The notes: generated from the letters alone by a model not told the origin. A DNA stretch of 64,000 nucleotides from Candidatus Legionella polyplacis (GCF_037013735.1 NZ_CP135136.1:124001-188000); one strand, 5' to 3'. Shown: positions 54,593-64,000, numbered from the stretch's first letter. Program-made: numbers and translations.

Positions 54593-55111
54593 TCACAAAT
54601 ATTTTTTACTATTTTTTAGTATATTTTTTATTTTCTTTCTCACAAGAAATTGTTTTAATGGAGAAAGAAAATCTATAAATAATTTTCCATCTAAATGATC
54701 AATTTCATGTTGAAAACATTCTGCTAATAAACCATTAACACTTTTTTCAAAATAAACACCAAATCGATCTAATGCACGAACAGTTATCTCTTTTGATCTA
54801 ACAATCCATGCATGAACTCCAGGAATGGACAAACAACCTTCATAAGAATCTGTTATACCTTTAGATTTGATAATCTCAGGATTAATTAATACAAACTGAT
54901 CACCTTTTTTTTTAAAAATATCTACAACAAATAATCTAATATTTTTTCCAACTTGAGGAGCAGATAAACCAATTCCATTAAACTTATACATAGTCTCAAA
55001 CATATCTTCAATCAAAATTTGTAAAGAATCATTAAAATTCAAAACTGGCTTAGAAACTCTTCTTAACTGTTCATCATTTTTAACACAATACATTATATCT
55101 CTAACAGCCAT
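54593..55111 (-). CDS. def: Peptide deformylase
   Basis: Metalloenzyme that removes the formyl group from nascent proteins. All three motifs are present: GIGLSAPQVG (about 47-56), EGCLSIPG (about 92-99) with the metal-binding Cys, and QHEIDHLDGKLF (about 134-145) with both metal-binding His and the catalytic Glu. Length 172. It starts the def-fmt-rsmB operon. Confidence 0.98.
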   Translation of the reverse strand: MAVRDIMYCVKNDEQLRRVSKPVLNFNDSLQILIEDMFETMYKFNGIGLSAPQVGKNIRLFVVDIFKKKGDQFVLINPEIIKSKGITDSYEGCLSIPGVHAWIVRSKEITVRALDRFGVYFEKSVNGLLAECFQHEIDHLDGKLFIDFLSPLKQFLVRKKIKNILKNSKKYL

Positions 55112-55417
55112 ATAATAATACTATCTCCATTATATAAAATTATTAATATCTACATCTTAAAATATAAAGCTAAAAATAGTTTATTTTACTTTCTAAAAAT
55201 ATTCAAAAATATAATAATTTCCTTTAATAATAATTAAATAAAATATTTAACACTTAAAACACCACTACTATTAACAATAAATATTCAAAAAAACTTTCTT
55301 AAATACATATTATATTTTTCATACGAATAATCAAACATAGATAAAAATATTTTATCCCACAAAAAAATAATCCTATATAGTTATAAATATCTTTACAAAT
55401 TTTATATAACATTTTAA
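55112..55417. other. Gene-free spacer after ftsZ
   Basis: 306 bases between the ftsZ stop and def. In gammaproteobacterial dcw clusters lpxC commonly follows ftsZ. No open frame or remnant is visible. Confidence 0.6.
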
Positions 55418-56626
55418 TCATTCTGATTTCTCGTCTTTTTTTCTTAAAAAATTTGGAATATCTAAAGAATCTCTTTCATTGGAAATTAAATCTCCGTTCA
55501 ATTTTGTTACTTCACGTAAATTATTCTTTCTAAACTTAGACGATAAAGTATTATCTAACTTACAAAACTCAAAAACACTACTATTGTTCCGAGATAAACC
55601 AATAAAGTTTTTTCTTGAAAAATTAAATAACATATTATTATGTTGATATTTATCCATATAAAAATAATTATTAAGACCAGTGATAATAACCGTCACTATA
55701 ATCTCTTCCTTTACTGCTTCGTCAATAACAGAACCAATTATCATAGTTGCATCATCAAGAACAAATTCTCTTACTATATCACCAACCTCTTGAAACTCAC
55801 CAATAGATATACTTTCATTGGAAGTAATATTTACCAATATTCCACGAGCCCCTGAAAAATTTGTACCTTCAAGAAATGGAGAAGAAATAGCTGATTCTGC
55901 TGCTCTACAAGCCCTATCATCTCCAAAAGCACTTCCTGTGCCTATCATTGCTATACCATTTTTAGACATAACAGTACGAATATCAGCGAAATCAACATTA
56001 ATCAATCCAGGTTTAATAATTAAATCAGAAATACCTTTTACTGCTCTAAACAAAATATCATTAATAACTTTAAAGGCATTAATTAAAGTAATTTTTTTTC
56101 CAAGAACCGTAATTAATCTACTGTTTGGTATAACAATCAATGAATCAACATACTTACTTAATTGATAAATTCCATCTTCAGCAATTAACGATCTTTGCTT
56201 TCCTTCAAATAAAAACGGCTTAGTAACAACAGCAACAGTCAAAATTCCCAACTCCTTAGAAATTTGAGCAAATACAGGAGATGCACCAGTTCCAGTTCCT
56301 CCACCCATTCCAGCAGTAATAAATACCATATCTGAACCAAATAAAATTTCTTTAATTTTATCTTTACTTTCATTTGCTGATTCTCGACCAACATTAGGGT
56401 TTGATCCAGCACCAAATCCATTTGATAAAGTTTCTCCTAATTGAATTTGAATTTTTACATTAGAATTTTTTAAAGCTTGTTTATCTGTATTAGCATAAAT
56501 AAATTCAATATTATTTTTACTAAAATTTTTACTAATCATATAATTTATAGCATTTCCACCACCACCACCAACGCCTATAACTTTAATAATTATATTATCT
56601 TTTTTTGTTTCCATTAATTCAAACAA
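55418..56626 (-). CDS. ftsZ: Cell division protein FtsZ
   Basis: Tubulin-like GTPase that forms the division ring. KVIGVGGGGGNAINYMI opens the GTPase domain; the tubulin signature is GGGTGTGASP (near 109), followed by NVDFADIRTVMSKNGIAMIGTG. The C-terminal linker is short and ends SLDIPNFLRKK, the peptide that binds FtsA and ZipA. Length 402. Start is TTG at 56626: AAAGGAGG lies five bases upstream, whereas the in-frame ATG at 56614 is 17 bases away. ftsQ and ftsA do not lie upstream as they normally would. Confidence 0.97.
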   Translation of the reverse strand: MFELMETKKDNIIIKVIGVGGGGGNAINYMISKNFSKNNIEFIYANTDKQALKNSNVKIQIQLGETLSNGFGAGSNPNVGRESANESKDKIKEILFGSDMVFITAGMGGGTGTGASPVFAQISKELGILTVAVVTKPFLFEGKQRSLIAEDGIYQLSKYVDSLIVIPNSRLITVLGKKITLINAFKVINDILFRAVKGISDLIIKPGLINVDFADIRTVMSKNGIAMIGTGSAFGDDRACRAAESAISSPFLEGTNFSGARGILVNITSNESISIGEFQEVGDIVREFVLDDATMIIGSVIDEAVKEEIIVTVIITGLNNYFYMDKYQHNNMLFNFSRKNFIGLSRNNSSVFEFCKLDNTLSSKFRKNNLREVTKLNGDLISNERDSLDIPNFLRKKDEKSE

Positions 56627-56882
56627 TTTCCCCTCCTTTAAATTAAAAAATAATGATAATACCTTTTATAAATTAAATTTAAAAATATTTAACAAATACA
56701 AAATTTAATAATTATTTAAAAAAACAAAATATTTTATTACTAAATATTATTCCTTATTAATCATAACTTAATTTAAAACTAAAAAATACTAAAATATCTT
56801 TAAAAAAAAATAATATTTATACCTTATATAAAATCTTATGTTTACTAATAAAATTAAATACATTTAATAAATAAATAAAATT

Positions 56883-57971
56883 TTAACTTCTAATCAATCT
56901 ATCAGAATTATTTTTCTTAATAATTGCAAGTTCAATTAATTCATCAAGTAACTTTGTATAACATAAACCACTCATTTCCCACATTTTTGGATACATACTA
57001 ACTTTTGTAAATCCAGGTATAGTATTAATTTCATTAAAATAAATTTCTTCATTTTCATCTGTTACAAAAAAATCAATACGAGCCATTCCATTACATTTTA
57101 AACGAATAAAAATCTCTTTAGCAAAATATTGTACTTTTTTTATTAATTTATAATTCAAATTAGCAGGAATACACAATTCAATAAAATCAGTATCTAAATA
57201 CTTTGCAGAATAAGAATAGAAATTATCAGGATGATTAATATGAATTTCTCCAGGTACACTTACAATTGGATTAATAGAAAATCTGTTTTCTAAAACAGCA
57301 ATCTCTATTTCTCTCCCCAAAATACACTCCTCTATTATTACATTTTCATCATAATTAAATGCGCTATTAACAGCAAAAACCAATTGATCAAAACTTTCTA
57401 CTTTTGCAACACCTATACTAGATCCCAAAGAACATGGTTTAACAAATAAAGGAAAATTTAATTCACTAATTAACTTTTTATAGAATACAATTCGTTCTTT
57501 AAAACTTGTACGAAAAGAAATAACCCTATAACGAGCACATTTTATTGTATTATCACATACAATGCGTTTTGCTAAATCTTTATCCATACTAATCGATGAA
57601 GATTTAACATTATTACCAACATAAGCCACTTCAGACAACTCCAATAAACCTTGTAATGAACCATTTTCATAAAATGAACCATGTATAATAGGAAAAACCA
57701 CATCTGCATCAATAAATAAATTTCCATTTTTCATAAAACTAGATAAAATTTTTGATTTAAATGTCTTAACTGGAAGTTTATCTTTAAATTTTAACAACTC
57801 ATTATAATCATTGATAAAAAAACATCCTGTTTTATCTATGGCAATAGGTATAATTTCATACTTTTCTCTATTTAAATTTGACAGCACTGAAGCAGCAGAA
57901 GATAAAGAAACTTCATGTTCTACAGACTTTCCTCCATAAATTAAAATAATTTTCAAAATTAAAGAACTCAT
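56883..57971 (-). CDS. ddlB: D-alanine--D-alanine ligase
   Basis: Makes the D-Ala-D-Ala dipeptide for peptidoglycan. An ATP-grasp fold: GGKSVEHEVSLSSAASV (residues ~14-30), PLFVKPCSLGSSIGVAKV (about 170-187) and ARIDFFVTDENEEIYFNEINTIPGFT with the metal-binding acidic residues. At 362 residues it has the longer DdlA-like form, yet it sits in the dcw position of ddlB after murB. The murB stop lies one base upstream of its ATG. Confidence 0.96.
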   Translation of the reverse strand: MSSLILKIILIYGGKSVEHEVSLSSAASVLSNLNREKYEIIPIAIDKTGCFFINDYNELLKFKDKLPVKTFKSKILSSFMKNGNLFIDADVVFPIIHGSFYENGSLQGLLELSEVAYVGNNVKSSSISMDKDLAKRIVCDNTIKCARYRVISFRTSFKERIVFYKKLISELNFPLFVKPCSLGSSIGVAKVESFDQLVFAVNSAFNYDENVIIEECILGREIEIAVLENRFSINPIVSVPGEIHINHPDNFYSYSAKYLDTDFIELCIPANLNYKLIKKVQYFAKEIFIRLKCNGMARIDFFVTDENEEIYFNEINTIPGFTKVSMYPKMWEMSGLCYTKLLDELIELAIIKKNNSDRLIRS

Positions 57972-57972
57972 T

Positions 57973-58890
57973 TTATTTATTATCCAATATATGAACTTCA
58001 GTTTCTAACTTAATATTTTTTTTCTTCCATACAGTATATTTAATAATATTTATCAATTTTTTAACATCTTTAAATGAAGCATTGCCATTATAATTTACAA
58101 TAAAATTAGCATGTTTATTTGAAACCATTGCTCCACCAATTTTTTTTCCTTTTAAATTACATGATTCAATTAAATAACCAGCAGAAATATCATTACTAGG
58201 ATTTTTAAATATAGAACCACAATTATACTCTTTAATTGGTTGAACTTTCCTTTTATAAGATAAAAATCTTTTAATTTTATCAATTGATTTTTTTTTTTCT
58301 CCTTTTGAAAAACTAAAAATTGCAGAAACAAACCATTCATCTACATCTAATCCAGTAACACAACGATATGAAATTATAAAATCTGACGGATAACGAATAG
58401 AACGTACACCACAACGATTAAGAATTTCTACAGATACTACAAAAGACCATATATTCTGATTAAAACATCCAGCATTCATATTTAATGCTCCACCTATTGT
58501 ACCAGGTATACCAGATAAAAATTCTATACCAGAAAAATTCTGCTTTACACAAAACGAAACTAATTTCGTACAAGAAACTCCGGCTTCAACATATACACAT
58601 TTATCATCTAATAAAAAAATATTATTCAAACATTTTTTTGTAACAATAACCGTTCCTAAAAAACCATCATCATGAATAAGAATATTACTTCCAGATCCTA
58701 TCCACAATAACGGTTCATCTAAAGATAAATTTTTAAAAAAAACAATTAAATCATAAATATTAATTGGCTTATATAATCTGTTAGCCATACCACCTATTTT
58801 AAACGTAGTAAACCGAGATAAATTTATATTAATAAATAATTTTCCATAAAATGGAAAATTATTATTACAAGTATGAACCATACCAATCAA
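57973..58890 (-). CDS. murB: UDP-N-acetylenolpyruvoylglucosamine reductase
   Basis: FAD/NADPH enzyme that makes UDP-MurNAc. LLWIGSGSNILIHDDGFLGTVI (FAD-binding), FLSGIPGTIGGALNMNAGC and CGSIFKNP (catalytic Ser region) are present. The end IGGAMVSNKHANFIVN is of the shorter type-II MurB form. Length 305. The start is TTG at 58890, overlapping the murC stop (TTGA); the ATG at 58881 is an equally good choice. It lies in the murC-murB-ddl order of several gammaproteobacteria. Confidence 0.95.
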   Translation of the reverse strand: MIGMVHTCNNNFPFYGKLFININLSRFTTFKIGGMANRLYKPINIYDLIVFFKNLSLDEPLLWIGSGSNILIHDDGFLGTVIVTKKCLNNIFLLDDKCVYVEAGVSCTKLVSFCVKQNFSGIEFLSGIPGTIGGALNMNAGCFNQNIWSFVVSVEILNRCGVRSIRYPSDFIISYRCVTGLDVDEWFVSAIFSFSKGEKKKSIDKIKRFLSYKRKVQPIKEYNCGSIFKNPSNDISAGYLIESCNLKGKKIGGAMVSNKHANFIVNYNGNASFKDVKKLINIIKYTVWKKKNIKLETEVHILDNK

Positions 58891-60347
58891 TTATGTAAAT
58901 TTAATAAATTTAAAGCTAAATAATGAATATTTCCAGCACCTTGCATTAAAATAATATCTCCATCATTAACAGATAAATTTAAATATAAAAATATTTCATC
59001 ATTATTTATTAATGTAACTTTGTAATTTAAAAAACGTTGTCTTATATTATCTAACAAATCTTTACTATCTACACAATTAATAAAATTTTCATTTAAACTA
59101 AATACATTTAATAAAAACAATTCCTCTGATAAAGCTAAAACATTAACAAATTCTGAAAATAACAATTTTAACCTACTATAACGATGAGGTTGAAATACAT
59201 GAATTAATCTCTTATTAGGCCAAACAGAACGTATTGCGTTAATAGTAGATAAAATCTCATTAGGATGATGACCATAATCACTAATTATAAGTGCTTCTCC
59301 ATTTTTAAATTGGCACTTACCAAGAATATGAAAACGTCTATTTACTCCTTTAAATTTTAATAATCCATTAATAATATACTTATCATTAATTCCAATCTCT
59401 GTAGAAACAGCAATAGACGCCAAAACATTCAAAACATTATGCCTACCTGGTAAAATAATTTTTACTCTTAAAGAACAAAAAGGTTTTGGTCTATGCACTG
59501 TAAAATGACTAAACAATCCTATTTGAACCCAATTACACGCTCTATAATCGGCATCTTTAGAAAATCCATAAGTTCTTATATATCCATTTATTTTTAATAA
59601 TTTCCTCTTAATTTCTTTATTATCTATACAAATAATAGATAAACCATAACTTGGAACAACATTATTAATAAAATTTATAAAAGTATTACTTAAATTATTA
59701 AAATTATTAAAATAATTATCTAAATGCTCTTTCTCAATATTTGTAACAACAGCTATATCTGGTTTTAAAAATAAAAAAGATGCATCACTTTCATCCGCTT
59801 CTGCAATAAAATATCTAGATTTACCTAATTTTGCATTAACGTTCAAAACATTTAATATACCACCAATTACAAAACTAATATCTATATTACATTCAGTAAA
59901 TATACTAATAATCAAACCAGAAGTGGTAGTTTTTCCATGAGAACCAGATACAATAATATTGTAATGATAATATAATAATTTCGCAAGCATTAATCCTCTA
60001 GATATAATAGGAATTCCATATTTTATTGCAAATTTAATTTCAATATTTTCCATAGAAATAGCGGATGATTTAACAACTAAGTCGCTTTTCAATACATTAA
60101 TTGCTTTATGACCTATACTAATTTTAATTCCTAATAATCTTAAAGAATTTATAATATGATTATCTTCGAGATCAGATCCAGTAATATTATATCCTTTTTC
60201 ACAAAGAATCTTAGCAATTCCAGACATACCAATTCCACCGATACCAATAAAATGAATATTTTTATATTTAAAAAAATTTATATTATCTAAATACTCTTCT
60301 GCTTTATAATATAGTAATTCTTGATTACACATTAAATTATCAACCAT
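58887..60347 (-). CDS. murC: UDP-N-acetylmuramate--L-alanine ligase
   Basis: First amino-acid ligase of the muropeptide. NIHFIGIGGIGMSGIAKIL (near residue 30) binds the UDP substrate; the ATP site is VSGSHGKTTTSGLI (near 130), and AEADESDASFL and NIEKEHLDNY are family motifs. SDYGHHPNEI is near 360. Length 486. The first ~28 residues precede the conserved start and are extra. It follows murD after 184 bases in which ftsW and murG would normally lie. Confidence 0.97.
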   Translation of the reverse strand: MVDNLMCNQELLYYKAEEYLDNINFFKYKNIHFIGIGGIGMSGIAKILCEKGYNITGSDLEDNHIINSLRLLGIKISIGHKAINVLKSDLVVKSSAISMENIEIKFAIKYGIPIISRGLMLAKLLYYHYNIIVSGSHGKTTTSGLIISIFTECNIDISFVIGGILNVLNVNAKLGKSRYFIAEADESDASFLFLKPDIAVVTNIEKEHLDNYFNNFNNLSNTFINFINNVVPSYGLSIICIDNKEIKRKLLKINGYIRTYGFSKDADYRACNWVQIGLFSHFTVHRPKPFCSLRVKIILPGRHNVLNVLASIAVSTEIGINDKYIINGLLKFKGVNRRFHILGKCQFKNGEALIISDYGHHPNEILSTINAIRSVWPNKRLIHVFQPHRYSRLKLLFSEFVNVLALSEELFLLNVFSLNENFINCVDSKDLLDNIRQRFLNYKVTLINNDEIFLYLNLSVNDGDIILMQGAGNIHYLALNLLNLHN

Positions 60348-60531
60348 TCTTATACAAAAAATTAAAACATTAATAACAAATTCAAATTAATATTCTTAAT
60401 CAAAAGAATAAATCTTTATTTATAAATACTATTTATTTTACAAATAAAAACTTTTCTATAAAAAATAAAATTTTCAAAAAAAATATAACTAATATTACTG
60501 CAGAATTTTATCTTTGCAAACAATAAAATTA

Positions 60532-61872
60532 TTAAATTTTAACCAATAATTTATTAAAAACTTCTCCCCTATGATTAAAATCACGAAACATATCCAAACT
60601 AGAACATGCTGGAGAAAAAAGAATTGCATCTCCAAATTTTGCTTTAGACTTAGCAACAATCATTGCTTTTTTTAAAGAAAAAACTAAACATACTGGTACA
60701 ATACCTAAAAATACTGATTTTATTTTATTTGCATCTTTTCCTATAATAATAATTACTCGAACATACTTTTTTATGTATTCACTTAAAATAGAAAAATCAG
60801 CATTCTTACTATCTCCACCAATAATTAATATAATTTTCCCCACTATTAATTCATTCACACTCAAAACTGCAGAAATAGTTGCACCTACATTTGTAGATTT
60901 AGAATCATTAATCCATTTAATCCCATTTGAAGAACCAATCCACTGACATCTATAAGGTAATCCAATATATGATTTTAATACACTAATTATACTATTTTTA
61001 TCTATACCTATATGAGTTGCTAATGCACAAGAAGCTAAAGCATTTTGCCAATTTTGCTTACCTTTAATTTTAATATCTTCAATATTTAATAATATTTCAC
61101 TACCATGAGATATATAACTAATATTATCAATAATTGAAATACCCCATTCTCTAGAAGAATTTGGTTTTTTCAAAGAAAAATTATATTTTTTATCAAAAGG
61201 AAAAATTTTTTTTGGAAAAGTATTATAATCATCTCTATTATATAAAACATAATCAGCATTTTCATAAATACTCTGTTTAACCTCTATATAAGAAAATAAA
61301 TCTAGATGTCTATCTAAATGATCCGAAGAAATATTTAAAATTGTAGCAATAAAAGGTTTTAAAGATCTCAGTAAACTTAATTGAAAACTAGATAATTCAA
61401 GAATCCATATATCATATACATCATTATTCAATAATGCATCAAAAACAGGAAAACCAATATTACCAGCTACAATAACAGATAACCCATAAAACTTAACCAT
61501 CTCTCCTAATAAAGTTGCTACTGTGGATTTTCCATTAGTACCAGTAATAGCTATAACTTTAGAAGAAAATTTTGTTTCTCTTATTAAATACTCTATATCG
61601 CCAAAAATTGGAATATTTAAATCAACAGCTTTTCTAATAAAATCTTCATTTAAACAAATTCCAGGACTCAAGATAACCGCTTTAATTTTCTTGTAAACAA
61701 ATACTGGTATACTTCCAATATATATATCAATATTTGGAAAATTTTTAATAAAAACCGATAATCTTTTAATATCTCTATAGGTATTAAAAACAATAAAACT
61801 TTTATTTTTATTCCATAAATATCTAGAAACAGATAATCCTGTTTTTCCTAATCCAGCAACTAAATAAAACAT
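60532..61872 (-). CDS. murD: UDP-N-acetylmuramoyl-L-alanine--D-glutamate ligase
   Basis: Adds D-glutamate to the growing muropeptide. VAGLGKTGLSVSRYL opens it, AITGTNGKSTVATLLGEM (near 110) is the ATP site, and NISSDHLDRH and WINDSKSTNVGATISAV are Mur-ligase signatures. FSPACSSLDMFRDFNHRGEVF closes it. Length 446. It follows mraY after 36 bases. Confidence 0.97.
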   Translation of the reverse strand: MFYLVAGLGKTGLSVSRYLWNKNKSFIVFNTYRDIKRLSVFIKNFPNIDIYIGSIPVFVYKKIKAVILSPGICLNEDFIRKAVDLNIPIFGDIEYLIRETKFSSKVIAITGTNGKSTVATLLGEMVKFYGLSVIVAGNIGFPVFDALLNNDVYDIWILELSSFQLSLLRSLKPFIATILNISSDHLDRHLDLFSYIEVKQSIYENADYVLYNRDDYNTFPKKIFPFDKKYNFSLKKPNSSREWGISIIDNISYISHGSEILLNIEDIKIKGKQNWQNALASCALATHIGIDKNSIISVLKSYIGLPYRCQWIGSSNGIKWINDSKSTNVGATISAVLSVNELIVGKIILIIGGDSKNADFSILSEYIKKYVRVIIIIGKDANKIKSVFLGIVPVCLVFSLKKAMIVAKSKAKFGDAILFSPACSSLDMFRDFNHRGEVFNKLLVKI

Positions 61873-61908
61873 AATGTTTATAATATTATCTATAAATATT
61901 TCTTTAAT

Positions 61909-63009
61909 TTATATTAAAGAAATAATTAATACAAACAAACCAATGAACGTAAATAGCATATTTATAATCCAAAATCTAACAATAATTTTAGATTCATGTA
62001 AACCTTTTAGTTCAAAATGATGATGCAATGGAGTCATATTAAACAATCTACGACCCTTAGTATATTTAAAATATAACACTTGAAATATTACTGACATCGT
62101 TTCTAAAATAAATATACCTCCTGTAATCATTAAAAAAAACTCCTGTCTTCCAATTACAGAAATAATACCTAATGCAGATCCTATAGCTAAAGATCCAGTA
62201 TCTCCCATAAAAATTTGAGCAGGATAACAATTATACCAAAGAAAACCTAATACAGATCCAATAATAGAAAAACAAAAAACTATTAATTCTTTTATATTAA
62301 AAAAAACTGGAATATTACAATAATAAATATTACCTATTCCAGAAAACATATAAATAAGTAAACATAAAAATCCAATATTCGTAATAATAGGAAATATAAC
62401 TAATCCATCTAAACCATCAGTTAAATTTACTGCATTACTACTTCCCATAACCACAATATAATCTAATAAAAGAAAGATAGGCCCAACATCGATACATATA
62501 CCATTAAACAATGGTATAATCAATTGCGTTTGTATATTATTACAAGAATTAAAATAAAGACATATTAAAGCACCAATTACAATTAACGATTCAAAAAAAT
62601 ATTTACAAGAAACTGATAATCCACCATTTTTATTTTTACATGCAAGTTTCAAATAATCATCTACAGCGCCTACTATCCCAAAACATATAATAACAAATAT
62701 TGCTATCCATAAATTAAATTGACATAAATCTCCCCAAATCAAACAACTAAAGCAAATAGAAAATATAATTAAAATACCACCCATAGTAGGAGTATCTTTC
62801 TTTAATAAATTATTACTATGTTTAGAACATCTAAGAATCTGTCTAATATTAAACTGCTTTAAATATTTAATTATCAAATTACCAAAAAATAAACAAATTA
62901 AAAAAGCAGTTATACCGGATAATATTGAACGTAATATTAAAAACTTAGATAAATATAAAATGTAATGATACTTTTTTTTTATCAAAAAACATATTAACCA
63001 ATAAAACAT
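61909..63009 (-). CDS. mraY: Phospho-MurNAc-pentapeptide transferase MraY
   Basis: Ten-helix inner-membrane enzyme that moves phospho-MurNAc-pentapeptide onto undecaprenyl phosphate to make lipid I. KKDTPTMGGILI (about 70-81), VDDYLKL (catalytic Asp region), NAVNLTDGLDGLVI, FMGDTGSLAIG and the HHHFE motif near the C terminus are present. Length 366. It lies between murF and murD. Confidence 0.97.
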   Translation of the reverse strand: MFYWLICFLIKKKYHYILYLSKFLILRSILSGITAFLICLFFGNLIIKYLKQFNIRQILRCSKHSNNLLKKDTPTMGGILIIFSICFSCLIWGDLCQFNLWIAIFVIICFGIVGAVDDYLKLACKNKNGGLSVSCKYFFESLIVIGALICLYFNSCNNIQTQLIIPLFNGICIDVGPIFLLLDYIVVMGSSNAVNLTDGLDGLVIFPIITNIGFLCLLIYMFSGIGNIYYCNIPVFFNIKELIVFCFSIIGSVLGFLWYNCYPAQIFMGDTGSLAIGSALGIISVIGRQEFFLMITGGIFILETMSVIFQVLYFKYTKGRRLFNMTPLHHHFELKGLHESKIIVRFWIINMLFTFIGLFVLIISLI

Positions 63010-63070
63010 TAATTATTTTATCAACCGTAATAAATAAATTATGAATAAAAAATAATATTTTTGCATATGA

Positions 63071-64000
63071 TTATTCGATCAATAATGCTCTCACAATATC
63101 TTCCATAAAAAAAATTCTAGAACCCTTAACCAAAATAACAGTATCTTTATCAAGATAATAAAATAAATCATAAATTAATTTTTCTTTACACATATAGTGT
63201 TTTTCAATATTCATATTATAAAAAATAATATTAGAATTTATAGAATTCAGACCTAAAGTAAATAATAAATCAATATTATAATACCTAGCCATATATCCTA
63301 TTACCTTATGATGATTTTTTGAAAAACATCCAAGATCATATAAATCACCTAACACTAAAATCTTTTTTCTTCTTTTTACCTTATAAAGCATATTTATTGC
63401 TACTAAAACAGAATATAAATTAGCGTTATAAGTATCATCAATAATTAAAGAATTCTTTTTCCCTCTTAAGAATGTCATTCTACCAGAAACACCTCTAAAT
63501 GTTTCTAAACCATTAACTATTTCAAATAAAGAAATTCCTAAAGCATAACAACAAGCTGCGGCAGCTATAGCATTAATTACAGAATACCTACCAGGAACCT
63601 TTAATTTCACATTACTACAGCCAATAGGTAAAACCAAAGTAAATTTGGCATAACCATAATTATCCATTATAATATTTCTAGCATAAACATCAGAACATCT
63701 AATATGAGAAAAATATATTATTCTTTTATTCAATAAAAATTCTCTCCAAACAAAGTTATAATATTCCTCTCTATTTAAAATAGCCACACCATCAATTAAA
63801 TTTAATGATTTATAAATTTCTCCTTTGGTTTTTGCTACATTATATATATTGCCAAATCCTTTAAGATGAGCAGGAGCAATGTTAGTAACTAAAGAAACAT
63901 CTGGTTTTATTATTTTAGATAAATAATTAATCTCTCCCAAATTAGAAGCTCCTAATTCAAAAACTGCATAAGAATGATAGAACTTTAAATTTAATACACT
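63071..64000 (-). CDS. murF: UDP-MurNAc-tripeptide--D-Ala-D-Ala ligase, C-terminal part (5' end outside window)
   Basis: Adds the D-Ala-D-Ala dipeptide to the UDP-MurNAc tripeptide. The frame is open to the right edge (base 64000), so about 310 C-terminal residues are here; MurF is usually ~450. FELGASNLGEINYLS near 63900-63960, NIAPAHLKGFG, IIDDTYNANLYSVLVAI and VLGDLYDLG are MurF hallmarks, and the last SRIFFMEDIV element ends it. The ATP P-loop is outside. It supplies the pentapeptide for mraY, which follows after 61 bases. Confidence 0.96.
   Translation of the reverse strand, partial: SVLNLKFYHSYAVFELGASNLGEINYLSKIIKPDVSLVTNIAPAHLKGFGNIYNVAKTKGEIYKSLNLIDGVAILNREEYYNFVWREFLLNKRIIYFSHIRCSDVYARNIIMDNYGYAKFTLVLPIGCSNVKLKVPGRYSVINAIAAAACCYALGISLFEIVNGLETFRGVSGRMTFLRGKKNSLIIDDTYNANLYSVLVAINMLYKVKRRKKILVLGDLYDLGCFSKNHHKVIGYMARYYNIDLLFTLGLNSINSNIIFYNMNIEKHYMCKEKLIYDLFYYLDKDTVILVKGSRIFFMEDIVRALLIE

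Overview
This window is a very AT-rich (about a quarter GC or less by eye), gene-dense piece of a reduced bacterial chromosome, most likely from an obligate endosymbiont. Gene order points to Gammaproteobacteria. rpmJ lies directly between secY and rpsM with no infA. rpoBC runs straight into rpsL-rpsG-fusA-tuf-S10. ssb and an MFS gene converge on rplQ. murB and ddlB sit between murC and ftsZ. hflK-hflC-DUF2065-purA and leuS-holA-nadD are in the order familiar from E. coli and its relatives. This pattern, an aspartokinase resembling the kinase half of LysAC fusions, and the extreme AT content suggest a Legionella-like lineage; 'Candidatus Legionella polyplacis' of lice is my working guess. A betaproteobacterial symbiont such as Kinetoplastibacterium is a weaker alternative. 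Neither could be tested here.

Layout. 1-8246 (+ strand): the 3' part of leuS, then holA, nadD, an aspartokinase and a lone AddA-type helicase-nuclease. 8505-8578: tRNA-Arg(CCT). 8729-12433 (- strand): purA, a DUF2065 membrane protein, hflC and hflK. 12822-17177 (+): 5-formyl-THF cyclo-ligase, ubiK, dapF, a YajR-like MFS transporter and ssb. 17222-47777 (-): one almost unbroken block in which transcription runs secE-nusG-rplKAJL-rpoBC-rpsLG-fusA-tuf-S10-spc-alpha, ending in rpoA and rplQ. 47800-49257 (-): six tRNAs (Trp, Thr, Gly, Tyr, Thr, Ile). 49426-54559: folA, epmB, efp (+), rsmB and fmt. 54593-64000 (-): def, then the eroded dcw cluster ftsZ-ddlB-murB-murC-murD-mraY-murF, with murF running off the right edge.

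The gene set is housekeeping: translation, transcription, formyl-Met handling (fmt, def), ribosome rescue at proline stretches (efp, epmB), folate one-carbon supply (folA, fau), replication (holA, ssb), membrane proteolysis control (hflKC) and peptidoglycan precursor synthesis (aspartokinase and dapF for meso-DAP, then ddlB and murB/C/D/F, mraY). Reduction shows in what is absent from expected positions: lptE, addB, the second tuf, ftsW, murG, ftsQ, ftsA and lpxC. The + strand carries more C than G and more A than T throughout, so the - strand is probably the leading strand.

I saw no mobile element, prophage, CRISPR array, toxin cluster or convincing new multi-gene system. The most interesting points are the trimmed aspartokinase and DAP route, the eroded dcw cluster with an intact FtsZ tail, a long-form S14 carrying a full zinc ribbon, a lone tRNA-Ile(GAT), and an 18-bp perfect hairpin between rpsJ and rplC.
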